Below, piece by piece: positions 10,967-25,354 of a stretch of 64,000 bases of DNA; position 1 is the stretch's first letter, and each line of letters starts with the position of its first letter. The DNA is taken from assembly GCA_018340805.1 (NCBI GenBank), contig JACMZG010001908.1, forward strand, positions 47,190,026-47,254,025. Direction: 5' to 3'. Source of the stretch: Microvelia longipes (Eukaryota > Arthropoda > Insecta > Hemiptera > Veliidae). A model generated the notes under the pieces. It was given only the letters and a program-made list of their open reading frames with translations, did not search any database and was not told the origin of the DNA. A program made the position numbers and the translations under genes.

Positions 10967-13900
10967 AAAACGGCCCCTCTTCACTTATTCATTGCTTTCA
11001 TAGAGACAACCTCATAATTTGTTTTGAAAATTTGCTAAAAGGTGATTAACCTACCATTTTTCTCGCCATGATGAGATGAACAATTAAAGCAATGAGTCGT
11101 CTAAAGCTGCTCCATTCATCATATTAGGGACAAACATCCCAGCTGTTATTTTAGAACCACCAAGAAAGCAGATATTACATAGTATGTAACATATTATTGG
11201 TTGAACAGGAATAAGTTCTAAACAACATACAACATATTTATGATAAGATAATTGGCAGGCCTGTAGCCAACTAGAACTGGTTCAGAAGGCAAATCAATTT
11301 CAGAGGAAGCGATGTTCCACACACCTTTAATTACGGGTTTCTCACTAACTACTTGTAAGAAGGGCCAAATTTTCCAGAAAGGGCTATGCCTTGGCTACAA
11401 GGCCGTATTGTTGGATTTATGAGTACAACACAATTTTGGGGTTTCCAAAAATCTAATTAATTCTTCCACAAGACTTTAAATAATAAAGACAACAATAAAC
11501 AATTTATTGTTTAAAAATATTTTAAATTTCTTAATAAGTTCCTTTAATAAGTTACCTAAAAATCTAAGGAATAGCGATTTAGGTATGGGAAATTTGTCAG
11601 AGAATGTAAGAAATTTTAACTAAAACCCATTTACATATTGAGGAATTTTTCCAGTTAAAATATCGATTTAAACTTATTTTTTTTTTTTATTGTTTTTTTA
11701 TTCATAGTATAATTAAGATTTTTGTTTTCATAAAATATGTTATGTTATAGAACGAAAGAATAAAAAGTCTCTCCACAGTTATAGATTTTATTAAAACTAA
11801 AGCAGAGCGCTTTCGACCTAACAAGAGGTCATCATCAGTGCCTATTAAACAAATAAGACAAAAAATGTCAAAACACACTTATACATAAAAAATTACAAAA
11901 AATATACCAAGAAAACAGATAAATTACAGAAATAGAGTGATAAATAATATAAAAATAAATATAAATTAAATAAATTAAAAATAAAATTAAAAATTAATAA
12001 ATGAAATATTACCGTTGAGCCGAGATAAAAGCGTTGAAAAGGTTGTTTTAAATATAAAAACAAATCAGGAGGTTTGAGTAGGCTTGTAACAATACTGGGT
12101 GGGGGGTGCGGCGTCGTAGTTAGCGCATTATAAGCGGCGTTCGCTCCCTCTTTCATTCAAATTCAGATCACCAACAGTGTCTTGACTTCTAAAGATCTCT
12201 AAGTTCTCCAAAAAGATTATTTTCACTCCATTTCTGTTTATTCTGTTTTCTTTGGTTATTTTGTAATTTTTTATGTATAAGTGTGTTTTGACATTTTTTG
12301 TCTTATTTGTTTAATAGGCACTGATGATGACCTCTTGTTAGGTCGAAAGCGCTCTGCTTTAGTTTTAATAAAATCTATAACTGTGGAGAGACTTTTTATT
12401 CTTTCGTTCTATTACGATGGACTCCATTTATGCTCATTCTCAAACATGTTATGTTATGTTTCTCCGTGTTTAATTGTTTTGTTATTATAATATTCTATTA
12501 TTTAATAATCTTGGATTGAATTATTGTGTAATATATAGTTAGAGTTAATGTTAAGACAGCACAAATTTTTTATGCATATGCTATTTATAAACATGATTTT
12601 ATGTATAACTTGTATAGATGGACCTTTTGTAAAAGTATTCTAAAAATATCTAAAGCAAAAAAAAGTATTCTTATTCTTAATATTAGCAAACGAAAAAGGA
12701 CACTGCAATAGTCAAAAATTCAAAAGCCAAATCTTAAATCCCTTAAAAAATTTACTAGCATCATTAACGTTAACTAAATGTGCACCAAGCAAGTTAAAAC
12801 AGTAAGGAACCAACCATACAAGATATTTTTTACCCGCTTCAGTTCTTAATATATACTTATTTTTTCTCTTAAACTAGGTATATCCCAATGTTTATTATGA
12901 ATGTACAAATTTGAATATTTTCCTATTTACAAATATGAATTTTGTCTTACACAGAAGAGAAAGCTGCTATACATTTAAAACTTTGGAGACTATCAAGGAT
13001 CTGCCTATCATTTCCTGCCTCTTTTACACAACTAAAAGCTTTTCTCTGAGCACTTTCAAACTTGTCTAAAATGAAATCGTGCGCACTACCCGATAACCCT
13101 ACCTAATATAAGAGTATACAAGAGAAAAATAAATCATTATAAGTTGTTTCTAAGGAATTACCTTCCTAAGTACAGGTGACCGCTGGGATAAAACGGATGA
13201 CTTACTGTCTAAAAATGAGAACAGGGAGTCTAAAGACGACTGCAATATAAATTAGGTGATTTGGAGCGTAGCAAATATTCTGAGGAAAAGTTATGAGGTA
13301 CTTGTACAATTTTTTTTATTAAAATACTAAAAAATCAATAAAAATGAAGAGGAACAAAGAACTATACCAGGATCTTTATGCATGAAATATTCTAGCATTC
13401 TTTCTTCTTGCTGCAGTGCATACATTGACATGGTACTGAATTGACCCTCCGGGCACTGCTTCTACAACACAATTGTATTATAAGCACTGACTCGAACATA
13501 ACATTATATAGGAAGCATACATTTCCAAAGCTAAATAAATTAATGAAGCAAAGAACACTAAAACAATCAAAAACTACTTATATTAAATAATTCAGATGGA
13601 AATGACCAAACAGCTATAACTTATGAAAAAAGCTGTTTTCAAAAATCGCTGCCAAACCGTGATGACATTTAAAGCACATTTGATCAGGCAATAAAAAGGC
13701 ATGTTAATGACTTACATTATGCATGGTTTTGTTAAAATCAGGTGAATAATTTGGGGGCTGGGAAGGGCAGCAGAAAATATGAGGTTACAAAATATTTTTA
13801 AGCCAAGGATGTCTTATCCTAGTGTCTCGAAACATGTACACCTAAAGGTTCTCAAGTTATAACACTTTACCAATTGAAAGAGACAAAAAATAAACAGGAA

Positions 13901-16900
13901 AAACCACTTTTAGGCTTCGAATAGTACATACACAAGGGAGATTAAGGTAATGCTGTATAAAATAAGTTGGTTTTACTAAAAATGAAGGGTGGGCCCATTA
14001 TCATACTATCTACAATGGGGTAAGATAATTGTAAAAAACCCATCCAGAATAATCAACCCCATATCAAGTTTCATATCAATGGGACCAGCCTGCCTAAAAA
14101 CAAGGCAGGGTTCTAAGGTGGTTTTGTTATAATACTCTTACCACATTGCATAAAGTATAATAATGGACTCAACATTAACTTGTAGTAAAACCAACTTATT
14201 TTATACATCATTACCTAAATCAACCAATAAATATGCCCTACTCAAAGCCTTTCTAAAAACGTGATAAATGATGTATTATATTCATCTAGTGTGGTTTCTT
14301 TATAATACATTCACCCCATTATAGATGATAAAGTAACGCACCCAACCAAAACGAGAAAAATGATAAGCTGTCAAATAAATGTTTGTCTTGGTGGGTCCAT
14401 TACAACATTTTAACCGCAGCTTCGACTGATAAGGTATCTAAAATATCATTTATGTGTAAACTTGTTAAATTAAGAACCTAATAAATGGTTTATTTATTTA
14501 TTTGCTATAACACTCTTGCACCATGGTATATAGTAGGTACAATGGACCCACATACGAGGTCTAAGTACCTAGGAAATTATTTCCTCCGGAATTTAATTTT
14601 ATGGTATATAGTGAGGTAAGTAACCTAACCTATATTAAAAATACATTTTTAGGCAAATTTATTTGTTTTGATTTTGCGGAGTGTCTATTATCTAACTCTA
14701 ACCGGAATACACATTGTATTATTTAAATAAAATACCTTATAATCAAATGTAGCAATCCCTTCAGGAAAACATTCTTTAAGTTTGTCTTGAGGGATTTTAG
14801 AACAATAATCCAAATTCAGCACGTAAAAGATGCTTAAAGCATTCATAAGTACGGCCCAGAATACGACTTCAGCAACTTTCAACACCTTAAACTTAATCCA
14901 TCTTCTGGGATTACAAACAAGAACTTACAAACGCACCTTTTTGTAAATATTCAACAACAAAATCAAGTAATTAAAAAGTACTATTAATGCGGGTGTTAAA
15001 ATGTTTAAATGATAAAGAGTCGTGGGTCATAGTGAAAACAATTGTTCAGCCAAACCTGCATAATTTTTCTACATGTTCTTAGTAATTTATTTGTCGTATT
15101 TTTAGCGATTTTCCTTTGAAAAAAAATGTGGTACCTCATAGGGAGTGTGACTACAATCCATTTTTATAAACTTTGCATTATTTTTAAGACCATTGAATTA
15201 TCATATACCCTCTCGCACTTATTATATTTCTTTTATAACTTAATGTATTTATATCTTGAATATGAATCAATGTAGGTAAGAAATGACCAGGACTTAGACT
15301 GTTTGTTATCTTGACTTATTTTCATTTGTTCGTAATTTATAAAAATAAACTTTTGCTGAGTCAGTATATTGTTCAGTCCTGGATTAAATCACCAGACTTA
15401 GTAGTTTTCTTACTCTACTCTATGGTCCTGTTGAATCCTAAGACGTAAAAAATCACCCCTATGGGATGCTGAACTGATAGGGTGGGGAAGCAAAGTAGGC
15501 TACATTGTTAGGCTCTTTTTGGCCATTTTCACCCCCCCCCCCCCCTCCTTACTTCACAACATTGATTTTCATAATTCCTATTATTATTCTTTTTTCATGG
15601 AAACAACTAAATTAACCTGATGAGGTTCACTACCATAAACCATGATAGTGAGGGGAAACGCAATTAGTTTTCTGATCACAAATGTAAGTATGATTTTCAA
15701 ATCAAGTTTAAATAATTCACTTTCAAGACCTTTTGAAAGTAAATTCTCACGAGTGATTTATATAGAGATTGTATTGAGAAGTATTGACTTCTAAATTAAA
15801 GCCAACTCCTAAGCTAGTCAGCCTCCCAGCAATCTCCAGTTAAAAGGTCCACGCTTCCATCAATCCATGCTTTACAATCCATATTTCATAGAAGTACATC
15901 CATATTTAACATTAAAAATCTCATGACAATTTAGAAAATAAACCAGTCATAATAATATGGGCATTCTCAAAAATATTATTAAGACTTGATGCAATATTAA
16001 GTAAATTGTAATCCAAGTGGTTTTAATTTAAAATTGCAGGAATATGTAAAGCTAAGTTTGCCTTTGTGGCCGTAACTTAGTTTTTGTACCGGAGGTACTG
16101 AGTTCGCAGCCGTGGCTTTGCTCTCAGTTTATATGAATAGTATCTACAGTAAAAAGATTTCTCCCATTTAAATTAAAACTTAGAACTTAGTGGATGCAAC
16201 CTAGGAGAAGTTGTTTCCGCAGGGTGAATACTCTGATGGGCCGGAAGGCTATTAAGCTTAAATAAATAAATTGATTTAAATAAAGATAAAATTGATGTAT
16301 AAAACATACCTCCTTCTAACAAGAATCATTAGTTGATGAGTATACACCCACAGTGATCCTAACAATGCAGCTATAATCCCAATCAATACAAGCATAGGAA
16401 ATTCATAATAACTGTAAATATATACTGGTGTGAAAGGCCATGGAGACAGAAACAAAAAGTATTCTGGTTTAAAATGACCTGAAAAGTTTGTTTGAATTAT
16501 TATACAAATAGTTAGCAAGTGAATTGTACCAAATATGCACTGTTTAGGGTCCCAGTGCAAGGTGCAACAGTTAGTGTATGAGCTGACAATCAAAGAACTG
16601 TCTAGTGATATTAATTAGGGTGAGGTGATAGATCACCAAGAAAGTAGCCCAGGTTTTGGGCCTCTTTTTAGCTCCCTCAGATGGAAAATAGTGTTCTACC
16701 TTATGAGTCTTAGTGAAAGCATTTAGCGTAAAGTGATGTAGAAATTCATACAGTAGGGGTGGGGGCGCGGGACACAGTGGTCTAACTCCCCTAAGCTGCT
16801 TTAGATGGACCTGCCCTAAGTTCACCCTTTCTCCGCTAGTGGCAGGTCAGTTCACCTTGTACCCCATATATAAAATAATTATTTCTTCAATTCCAATATT

Positions 16901-19900
16901 AAAATTATTTAAAAGGGTCTTTAACAATGTTAAAAATTGTATTAATTATTTTAAAGGTATAATTTTCATAAACGCTTTTATAAAAATATAAACGCTGTGT
17001 TAATTTTAAGTAGACCTGATATCGTGATAACCATGATTTGTAGACAAAAATAAAAAATGTTTGTAAACAAACATCAAACCGGGAAATTATAAATTTAATT
17101 TACGTCTTCGTTGTCTCATTATAACACATCTTTCGTAACACACGTTATCCTATTTTCTAAAAAAAATTATCTTACAAGCTACTGAAAAAGAAAAAAGTCA
17201 ATGAATAAGATAAAAATCGTCTTGTTTACATTTTTATAAACATAAATAGAAGTATCGATTTAAAACTGATAACAATAGTAATAAGGGCACAAGGTGAAAA
17301 CTAGCGCTCGGTGTGGGAGTTGATGCAACTAATCCCTTTTTTTCGGAACCACCTAAAACCAGGGAGTTAGACCACTGTGTCCCCCCGCCCCGACCCCTAC
17401 TGTATGAATTTAATTTCTACATCACTTTAATTTTGTGCCTCATCCACAGAAGAGCCATGACTTTACTAAAAGTTTTCACAGTTCCACAATTTCAACAGTT
17501 GTGAGCTACCCTGCTCTAGAAACCATGAAGCAAAAACATATGTTCATATTTTAAAGATGAACATATGTTTTTCAACATTGTCAACATATGCATCTTCAAC
17601 AACTCAAGATTCCACATTAAATTCAGATTACAAAAACAATATGGAACAATTTTGGATGCATACGCTTACTGAACAACCACAATTACCAACTATGGGCATA
17701 AAGAACTTATTGCACTCCGTATCAACATATCTATATTAAATGGTTTCTATTTAAGAACAAAATTGCATAAAGAACTTATTGCACTCCGTATCAACATATC
17801 TATATTAAATGGTTCTATTTAAGAACAAAATTGCATAAAAAACTTATTGCACTCCGTATCACATATCTATATTAAATGGTTTCTATTTAAGAACAAAATT
17901 GCATAAAAACTTATTGCACTCCGTATCAACATATCTATCTTATATGGTTTCTCATTAAGGTGCATTTTTAGGCCAAAGCAAGGAACCACCTGCACATAGA
18001 ATCTTGTTCTCAAGTTGCTCAATGCACGACTATTCTTGAATTGACAAATTGGTATACCACAAGAACTGTCTCTCCAGTTTCAATGTTTCCTACTTAAAAA
18101 CTGTAATTAACAGAAAGAGGGGAAACCCTTTTCTCTTTTGCCTTTGGGCTTCATGACTTTTTAGGGGGGCCACATTAGCCAAAAGGTGAAGAATTATTGA
18201 TTTATTTATTCATTCGCAGAGTGTACCCCTTTCTTTATCGTCAAACACAACCCAATCCTTGGGATCTAAGGTCAATAATTCACAATACTAACTTCAAAAT
18301 GTAAAACCAATGAGTAAATACCTGGGTGATTTTCAAACAAAGACAGGAAAAATACAAACGATGAAGAACTAGCAAGAGAGCAAACAAAAATTTTAAAAAC
18401 AAGATCTCCTGACCAAAAGCAAGCATACTCCTCCAGTGACATCAACGTAGCACCTAAAAATATTGCATTTGAAAAGGTACATATAATAAACAGAAATGTC
18501 AATTTTAGACAAAACCCACCTGAAATAAATCAATGGATCCAAAAAAAATAAAATGAAAGAATATAAACATATGGGAACTTGGCCTCACCACATCATTTGG
18601 TACTCTCATCCACTACTTCGGACTCGCTTCGTTCATCCTTAGATAGTAAAGAATATCAATTTTAATCCCAGCTGTCATCCATCTAGGTACTAACATCGCT
18701 CGATGTTGCTTAATGAAAATGAAACAAAATAATGAAACAAATCTTAACTCAGATTTGTTTCAATATGGTGTGTTCACAGTTTCAGATAGATCACTAATAC
18801 GTGAATTAACTTAAACTGTGAACACACCATCCGTATTGAAACAATACTTATGTACTTATGATACAATCGTATAAACAACACCGTTATGTACTTATTTATC
18901 ACATAAACAGATACAATCCGTATGGAAACAACACGTTGTATACTTATTTATCACATAAACAGATACATCCGTATGGAAACAAACTCGTTGATAGTTTTTA
19001 TCACATAAACAGATACACTTTTACATAATTTCAACTTAACCACCGATCCGATCATTTTTTCCGTGTTTTAAGATTTTTTTTTAAATGTATGCTCAGTCAT
19101 TTAATGACGGTTAATGACGTCCCATAAAAATTATTTTCTTCGGATGTGCTATCCTTGCTAACTAGACCTAAAAATTGATTTTTGTACCACGTTCCATCTT
19201 TCTAGCATAACACACTAAGAGATATGATGATAACAGACACACACACAAACACACATACCGACTGAAAACTTCGTAAAAACCTGTGATGGATTAGTTATAA
19301 CAACTTACTTCATCATGTATTGCATCGTCATTAATCAGTGCACCGTGGGGTCATCACTAGCCGAGTCTAAGTCCGAGAGTTCAGTCACAGAGACTAGTTA
19401 AAATCATTGTTTATAGTTTACCTGAAGAAACTATAAACAGGGCTATAGTCTTTTTATTGAACGAATACGACTGTTTATTCTCTAATCCCGATCTGTTTAT
19501 ATTAAACATAAACAATCAGGGGTTAGATGACCGGCCTGAAGGCGGTGGCGTCGAGTGACCTCAAGCAACGAGGTGAATAAAAACTGGATACAGGGACACA
19601 CACAGGTCACTCTGAATGTGCAGTACCGCACACGATGCTGTTCAAAAGTTGGTAAGTCACCACTCTTTTAATCAATAAGTTTTCTAAGATCCTTTAAAGT
19701 TAAAGTCTTTAAATCTTTAAATCCTTTATTTCCGGTATTTTATACCAGTTACATAAAAAAAATAACATAACAAAAAAGAAATACAAATTAGGCAACATAC
19801 TAATTACAAAATATCATTACAATATTATATATAATACTATTAGCCATTATTCTAAAAGGAAGAAAAAAGTCAAAAGAAAGAATAAAAAAAACAGCATTAA

Positions 19901-22900
19901 AATAATATATAAAGATAAAATAAAATATATAATCAAAGTAAATACAAAAAAAATTAAAAATTGTAAAAAAAAGAATTAAATATAAATGGATAGTAATATT
20001 TTTTATATGTGATTAAAAATATATGGAATAAAAAAATGTAGGAAACAAAATATAAAAAAAAAAAATTAAAGTTAAAAATTATGAAGGAACAAGTTAACAT
20101 TAAAGTTTAAAGAGGAAATAAAATGAAAGTGTAGAATTGCTTATAAAACACAATCAAAGTAGTAGTATTTAAAAAATTAACTAAAACAAACAAAAAAAAA
20201 GGAGTGAGAAAGTTAATAAATTTAAGTAAACATATAAAATTATATTCAATACACATTCAATAAGTATTTGTACAAAAAAATAAATAAATGAATAAATAAA
20301 GGAGTAATAAAAATATATTAATACTAACTAATATGATAGAAAAGGTTAAACAGAGTTTAATAAATTCTAGTGCTGAATTAAGCAAATTTGAGCAAAAGGG
20401 CAGTTAAGAGGAAAGTATACATTTATATTCAAGGGGAAAGATATAATATGTTTTTTAAGTTTTGTTGAGGAATCAGTAAAAAATCATAACCTGGAAGTAA
20501 AATATTAGCGAGTCTTTGCATTCTAAGGATAGGAAGCATTATATACATATAGTTAGTACAGGATATGGTATGAGGTAGGAAGAAAGTGTAGGAGAGTCTG
20601 GTGCGGTGAGTTGGAATTCTAAAGGACACGAGGGAAAGCAGATCAGAGCAGACTATTTTGTTATTGGCAATTCTATGAAGGATGGTTAGATCAGAAACAG
20701 TTCTACGGACGGAAGAGATTGCATCTCTAGTCTTTTTAGAACTGTAGACTTATAAAGGAGGATCAGTGGTATCTATTTTTAGTTTGTATGCACATGCTCT
20801 TAAAAATTTGTGTTGTTACTCTCTCAATGAGTAGTGCATATTTGTTATAAACAGGGTTCCAGATGGAGGAAAATAAAGTCATTCTTTCATAACGTAATTA
20901 GCCTTTTATATATTTAAATGCAAGCATAGCCTAGCATGAGTTCTGAAAAATGAATAAGTTTGTTAATTAGTTTGCAAAATGACTCAATTAAAATGTTATT
21001 AAATTATCATATTGTTATTTATTACACCTAAAGACAATACAAATAACATCTGTACAAGATTGCTCTCTCTCGCGAGCGAAGCGAGTCCCAACATTAATGG
21101 TGCGCCAAACGCGCGCAGCGTGACAAACCTCTCAGGCTATAAAAAACACTGAAACTGGTACTTCGGATTTTCGCTAACACAATACTTTCCCTATGTACCT
21201 ACGGAATAAATGAGAGAAAGTAAAAATAATCCAATTAAATTGAAATTTGTTATAAGTGTAGCCTTGCATACTATACTAATAAACATACGAATTTCTGTTT
21301 TAATACAGCAAGTATATTTATGATTTTTGTTGGATCATAAAAATTAAGCACCATCCAGCGAGGTCAGTGCCTGGATGATCGCTGGGAGTAAAACAAATAA
21401 ATGACACAGCAAAAATGACAAAACATCTGATCGAGCTGAATGTTTTAGACATATATTTAGTTCATAGACATATAGGTATTTAGCTTTCTAATGGTTAACA
21501 AATATAAATGTTTTATTAGCACAAGTGCCGATTTCATCATTTGACATCTACAACATAATGTCAACAAATAACGTTTTTATACTAATACATTTGGCAATTC
21601 AATAGGCAATTTCAATTTATAGATACTAGTAATATGACAAACTAATATATAAAACGTCAACTATGTGGCCGCGAAGCGGCTCCCAGCACCGACGAGTGCT
21701 ATGGTATTTTTAGCCATATATATACTACTACTTATATTTATAGTATTTTAGAAAAAAAATAGTGAGTGATAAAATCATAATTTGGTAAGTAATTGTGGTA
21801 AGTGAAATAATTTTATATGCTATTTAAGATATTATTAACAAATATTAATAAAATAAATAATCTAAATATCACCAAACTATTATTTTGGATTTGTTGGTAT
21901 AAGTCAACTTTGGCCCAAACAGTCACGTTATTGACCTTATTATAAATATTATTAGTATTTAAAACTAAATATGTGATTACTAGTATTAACCACGTCACAT
22001 CTTGTAAGGTGTGATCACTCTGGTATTTGTCTGTATTTATCTGTAAGATACGTTAATACTATACAACTAGCCAACGTCATTTTCAGGTTGACACCTACCC
22101 CATGTGACCAGCATTGGGTAGTCAGTCACCCATCCAAGTACTGCCCACACTCAATGCTACAATCTAGCCAAGGAGGGATATTTCACCGAATAAAGAAAAA
22201 GTAAAAAGTTGTATGTTGATTTACCCACGGATGTACGGAAGGCAGCAGAGAGGCCTGCAGCCACCCCAGCTGCAGTAAAATCTCTCCTATCCTGCTCATT
22301 AAATACGAATGGAAATATTCTTATACCTGTAAAGGGTATTTTTGCATATGGTAGACAAGCTGCTACGATCCCACCCATGTGTATCAGAGGTCCTTCCTGG
22401 AACAATAAAAATTCTATGCAAAGAAATATATTTCTATGAGGATCCAATATCTATTAATAATTGTTATGCCTTGTTTCATGTTTAATTTTTTAGGTGCTAA
22501 TGTTTAAATTTATATTTTCACCATGTATAATGTTTTTACCAAATTTTTAAAGCAAGGTATAAGTAATAATAATGGAATAACCGGATAAGTAACGCCGCTA
22601 TATTTAAATGACTTTTGCTCAGTATAGAATAGATGAACAATGAAAAATCTTTTAATAAGACTTCCACGGTTATTGTCAGGTTAGGTCATCCGGTGGCGAT
22701 TTTTCTTCCACGGTAGGAGGCATCTTCGGAAATGTAGGCCATAATTATGAGTTCACAATGCTGACCTGGTATTCAAAGATAATGATTGCAGCCCTACTAT
22801 CCCTTCTCATGGCTACATTCTCCGTTCTCGAAGATAAGGTCAAAAACAGGTATAAATGAGGCAACCAAAGTGCAATCTTACGTTTCTCATAGCATTGTGA

Positions 22901-25315
22901 GATCCAGTGGAAGTGAAACATCGGATATAGCATCGAAATGTTTTATTTTTTATTTTAAAAGCTTCTATGTGTCTCTTTCAGCACATTCTATCAGAAACGT
23001 CTATTTTAGCCATTTCCTTTGCTAAACATATTATTAGCTCTGGTTATAAAGTGAAAAGCAAAGGGTTATTTTTTATCATCATAGATTCTTGAAAAGGCGA
23101 GAGCTATAACAGGTAACCTCTGCCTCTAATTTATGATTATAATATAATTTAAGGGATTAAATTATATTAATCCCTTAATAATAATTATATTAATATATAA
23201 TTAATCTTAATAATAATTATATTTGGGAAAACAAAGGTGGGAATTAAAGTAGAAGGCATGTTCTGCTCCTCTACTATGCCCAACTACAACTATTATGGCA
23301 GAATTTCATGTCTGCCATAATTCTACCAAACCCAAATTTAAGTGTATAAAAGAAGTCCAATAATTTTGGTTACCAAGCAAAACTATTTCAGCCTGTTTAT
23401 GTTTGAAAACAAAACGAACAGCTATAAACGTATATACATACAGAAATATAAGGCTCGTGGATATTTCTTATTATTACATTGATAGCTTGCTAATTGTGTA
23501 TATGTATGAAAGTAAGTATCTATGTATATAAGTATATAGGTTTATATATGCCAGAATATAAAGGGAAAAAATAATCAATTATAGCTATTAAAGATTGAGG
23601 TATATTATTACCGTATAAACCAAAAGCATAGGAATAACTTTTGTTGGTCATATTTCATCTAAGAGTTCTTACATGAAATATAAGAGTTCTTACATGAAAT
23701 ATATCTTGTGCAATAAGTGTTCTTCCCATCTCATGCTTAAAAGTGTGTATAGTACTAAAATGGAATACACACTTAAATAAAATAATAACAAAAAAAAGCT
23801 TGCTAAACGACAGGTTTCACAATTCTCATCAGTCATCCTATACAATAGAACTATCTAAAATCAAATTTAAATGTAGTAAGATGGTCATACCAAAGTACCT
23901 TGCCTCCAGGAAAACCTGCTGATCTCATACAAATGACACTGATGATTTTAACAATCAAAACTTTAAATGTAACAGCATTAGGGACATTAACTCCGTTCAA
24001 GAAACCCATAATTCCAAACACACCTCCACCACTTGCAGCTGGCTGTTAACATTCGAATTATAACATATGAGCATGATTCCTGAGTTTGCTGCTAATTCAA
24101 AGGCGTAACTATGGGCCTGCATTGCAGAGAGATCGACTTTTGGAAGCCACCAAAGAATAGAGGCAGACAAAGTCTTAAAAATTACGTAACGTTGGTCCCT
24201 ATATGAATTTACTACTATCTCCACACTTTTAAGTTGGGCCTCATTACAACACAATAGTCTTTTTAATTTTGTAACTGAGCCAGACTCAGAGTTGTACCTC
24301 CTATTTTACTTATGAATGGGGCCCAATTTGAGCTCAAAATATTGAGCTGAGCTCTTTAATATTTTCTTGATGGTGTTAAAGAAGGCCCAGTCTTCTTTAT
24401 AAATAGTATGGCCAGTTTAGTTTCACAGCGGAGGCACGTGTCGTTCCAGTTATCACAATATTATGAGTCAGTCAGAAAATATAAATGCTTGAAAAAGCAT
24501 AAGTATGAGTAAAGCCATTGAAAAATCATGGATCTCATGCCTAGGCTAGGTGAAATATGCCTACACTTTCTAGATTTACAAGGAATTAGAGATCTTTTTC
24601 TATCTTACAGAGTTAGCAAAAAGAGCCCAACAGCGAGGCCTTGTACTATTACTACTAATTAAATTGAAAGTATGTTTTTATTTTAATACATTTTTATAAG
24701 GGGGAATTTGGGGGGGGGGGCAAAAAATGTATTGTGGGAGGACTCGATTACTCTGGCTGATACTAAAGCTGATTGAAAGCTTTGCAAAATATTTAATTTG
24801 AATATTACTTGAGTTAAATTAAGAGATAACGTAAATATGAAAAACTTCATTCATTATCGTCTCTAATACGAGTTATCGAAATCTTAGGTTATGTATTTGG
24901 TAAACGTTAGGTTATAAGATCGGTGATCGAAATCATACAAAGATCGCCATTGGTACAACTTACAGAATACTGAATATTATTCTGCTGTACTAAATATTTA
25001 AAGTGAATTAGATATAGTGCTGGGGTCATAATATCATTTCAATAAAAAATTTGGAGCCCAGTATATAGGGACAAACCCATATTCTCGCATGTCCTAGGGG
25101 GTTGTGACGTACGTTGGAGACCTAAAACCTCTACATTATCATAGTTTAGTGTAGTGTAGTGTGGAGTCCCAGTTACACCGGGTCTCCAAGAAACATCATA
25201 TTCCCGAGTGCTGACGGAAAAACACGAACAATAAAACCCCCCTTACGATTACACTTCTATATTTAACATACCTTGCTGTATATTGTACCTGTAAGCCAAC
25301 ACATTACTGTTCAGC

Positions 25316-25354
<39 letters not shown>

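Larger units (their letters stand above)
11749..12445. mobile_element. Penelope-like non-autonomous element with inverted arms (left copy)
   Basis: The element is flanked by 12-bp direct repeats ATGTTATGTTAT (11737-11748, 12446-12457). Its arms, about 190 bp each, are inverted: the left starts AGAACGAAAGAATAAAAAGT and the right ends with the complement. A unique tail of about 34 bp (starting TACGATGGACTCC) follows the right arm. Each arm holds a hammerhead-like core. The centre has no reverse transcriptase. Inverted pseudo-LTRs, a short tail and hammerhead motifs are known traits of Penelope-like elements. It lies in the ClC intron between exons G and H. Confidence 0.7.

Noticed and set aside
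12281..12490. Frame shared between 12.3, 30.7 and 8.4 kb that looks like a conserved protein
   Set aside because: The similarity comes from the Penelope-like arm and tail. Coding sense is not supported, because the conservation follows the RNA motif and the repeat ends.
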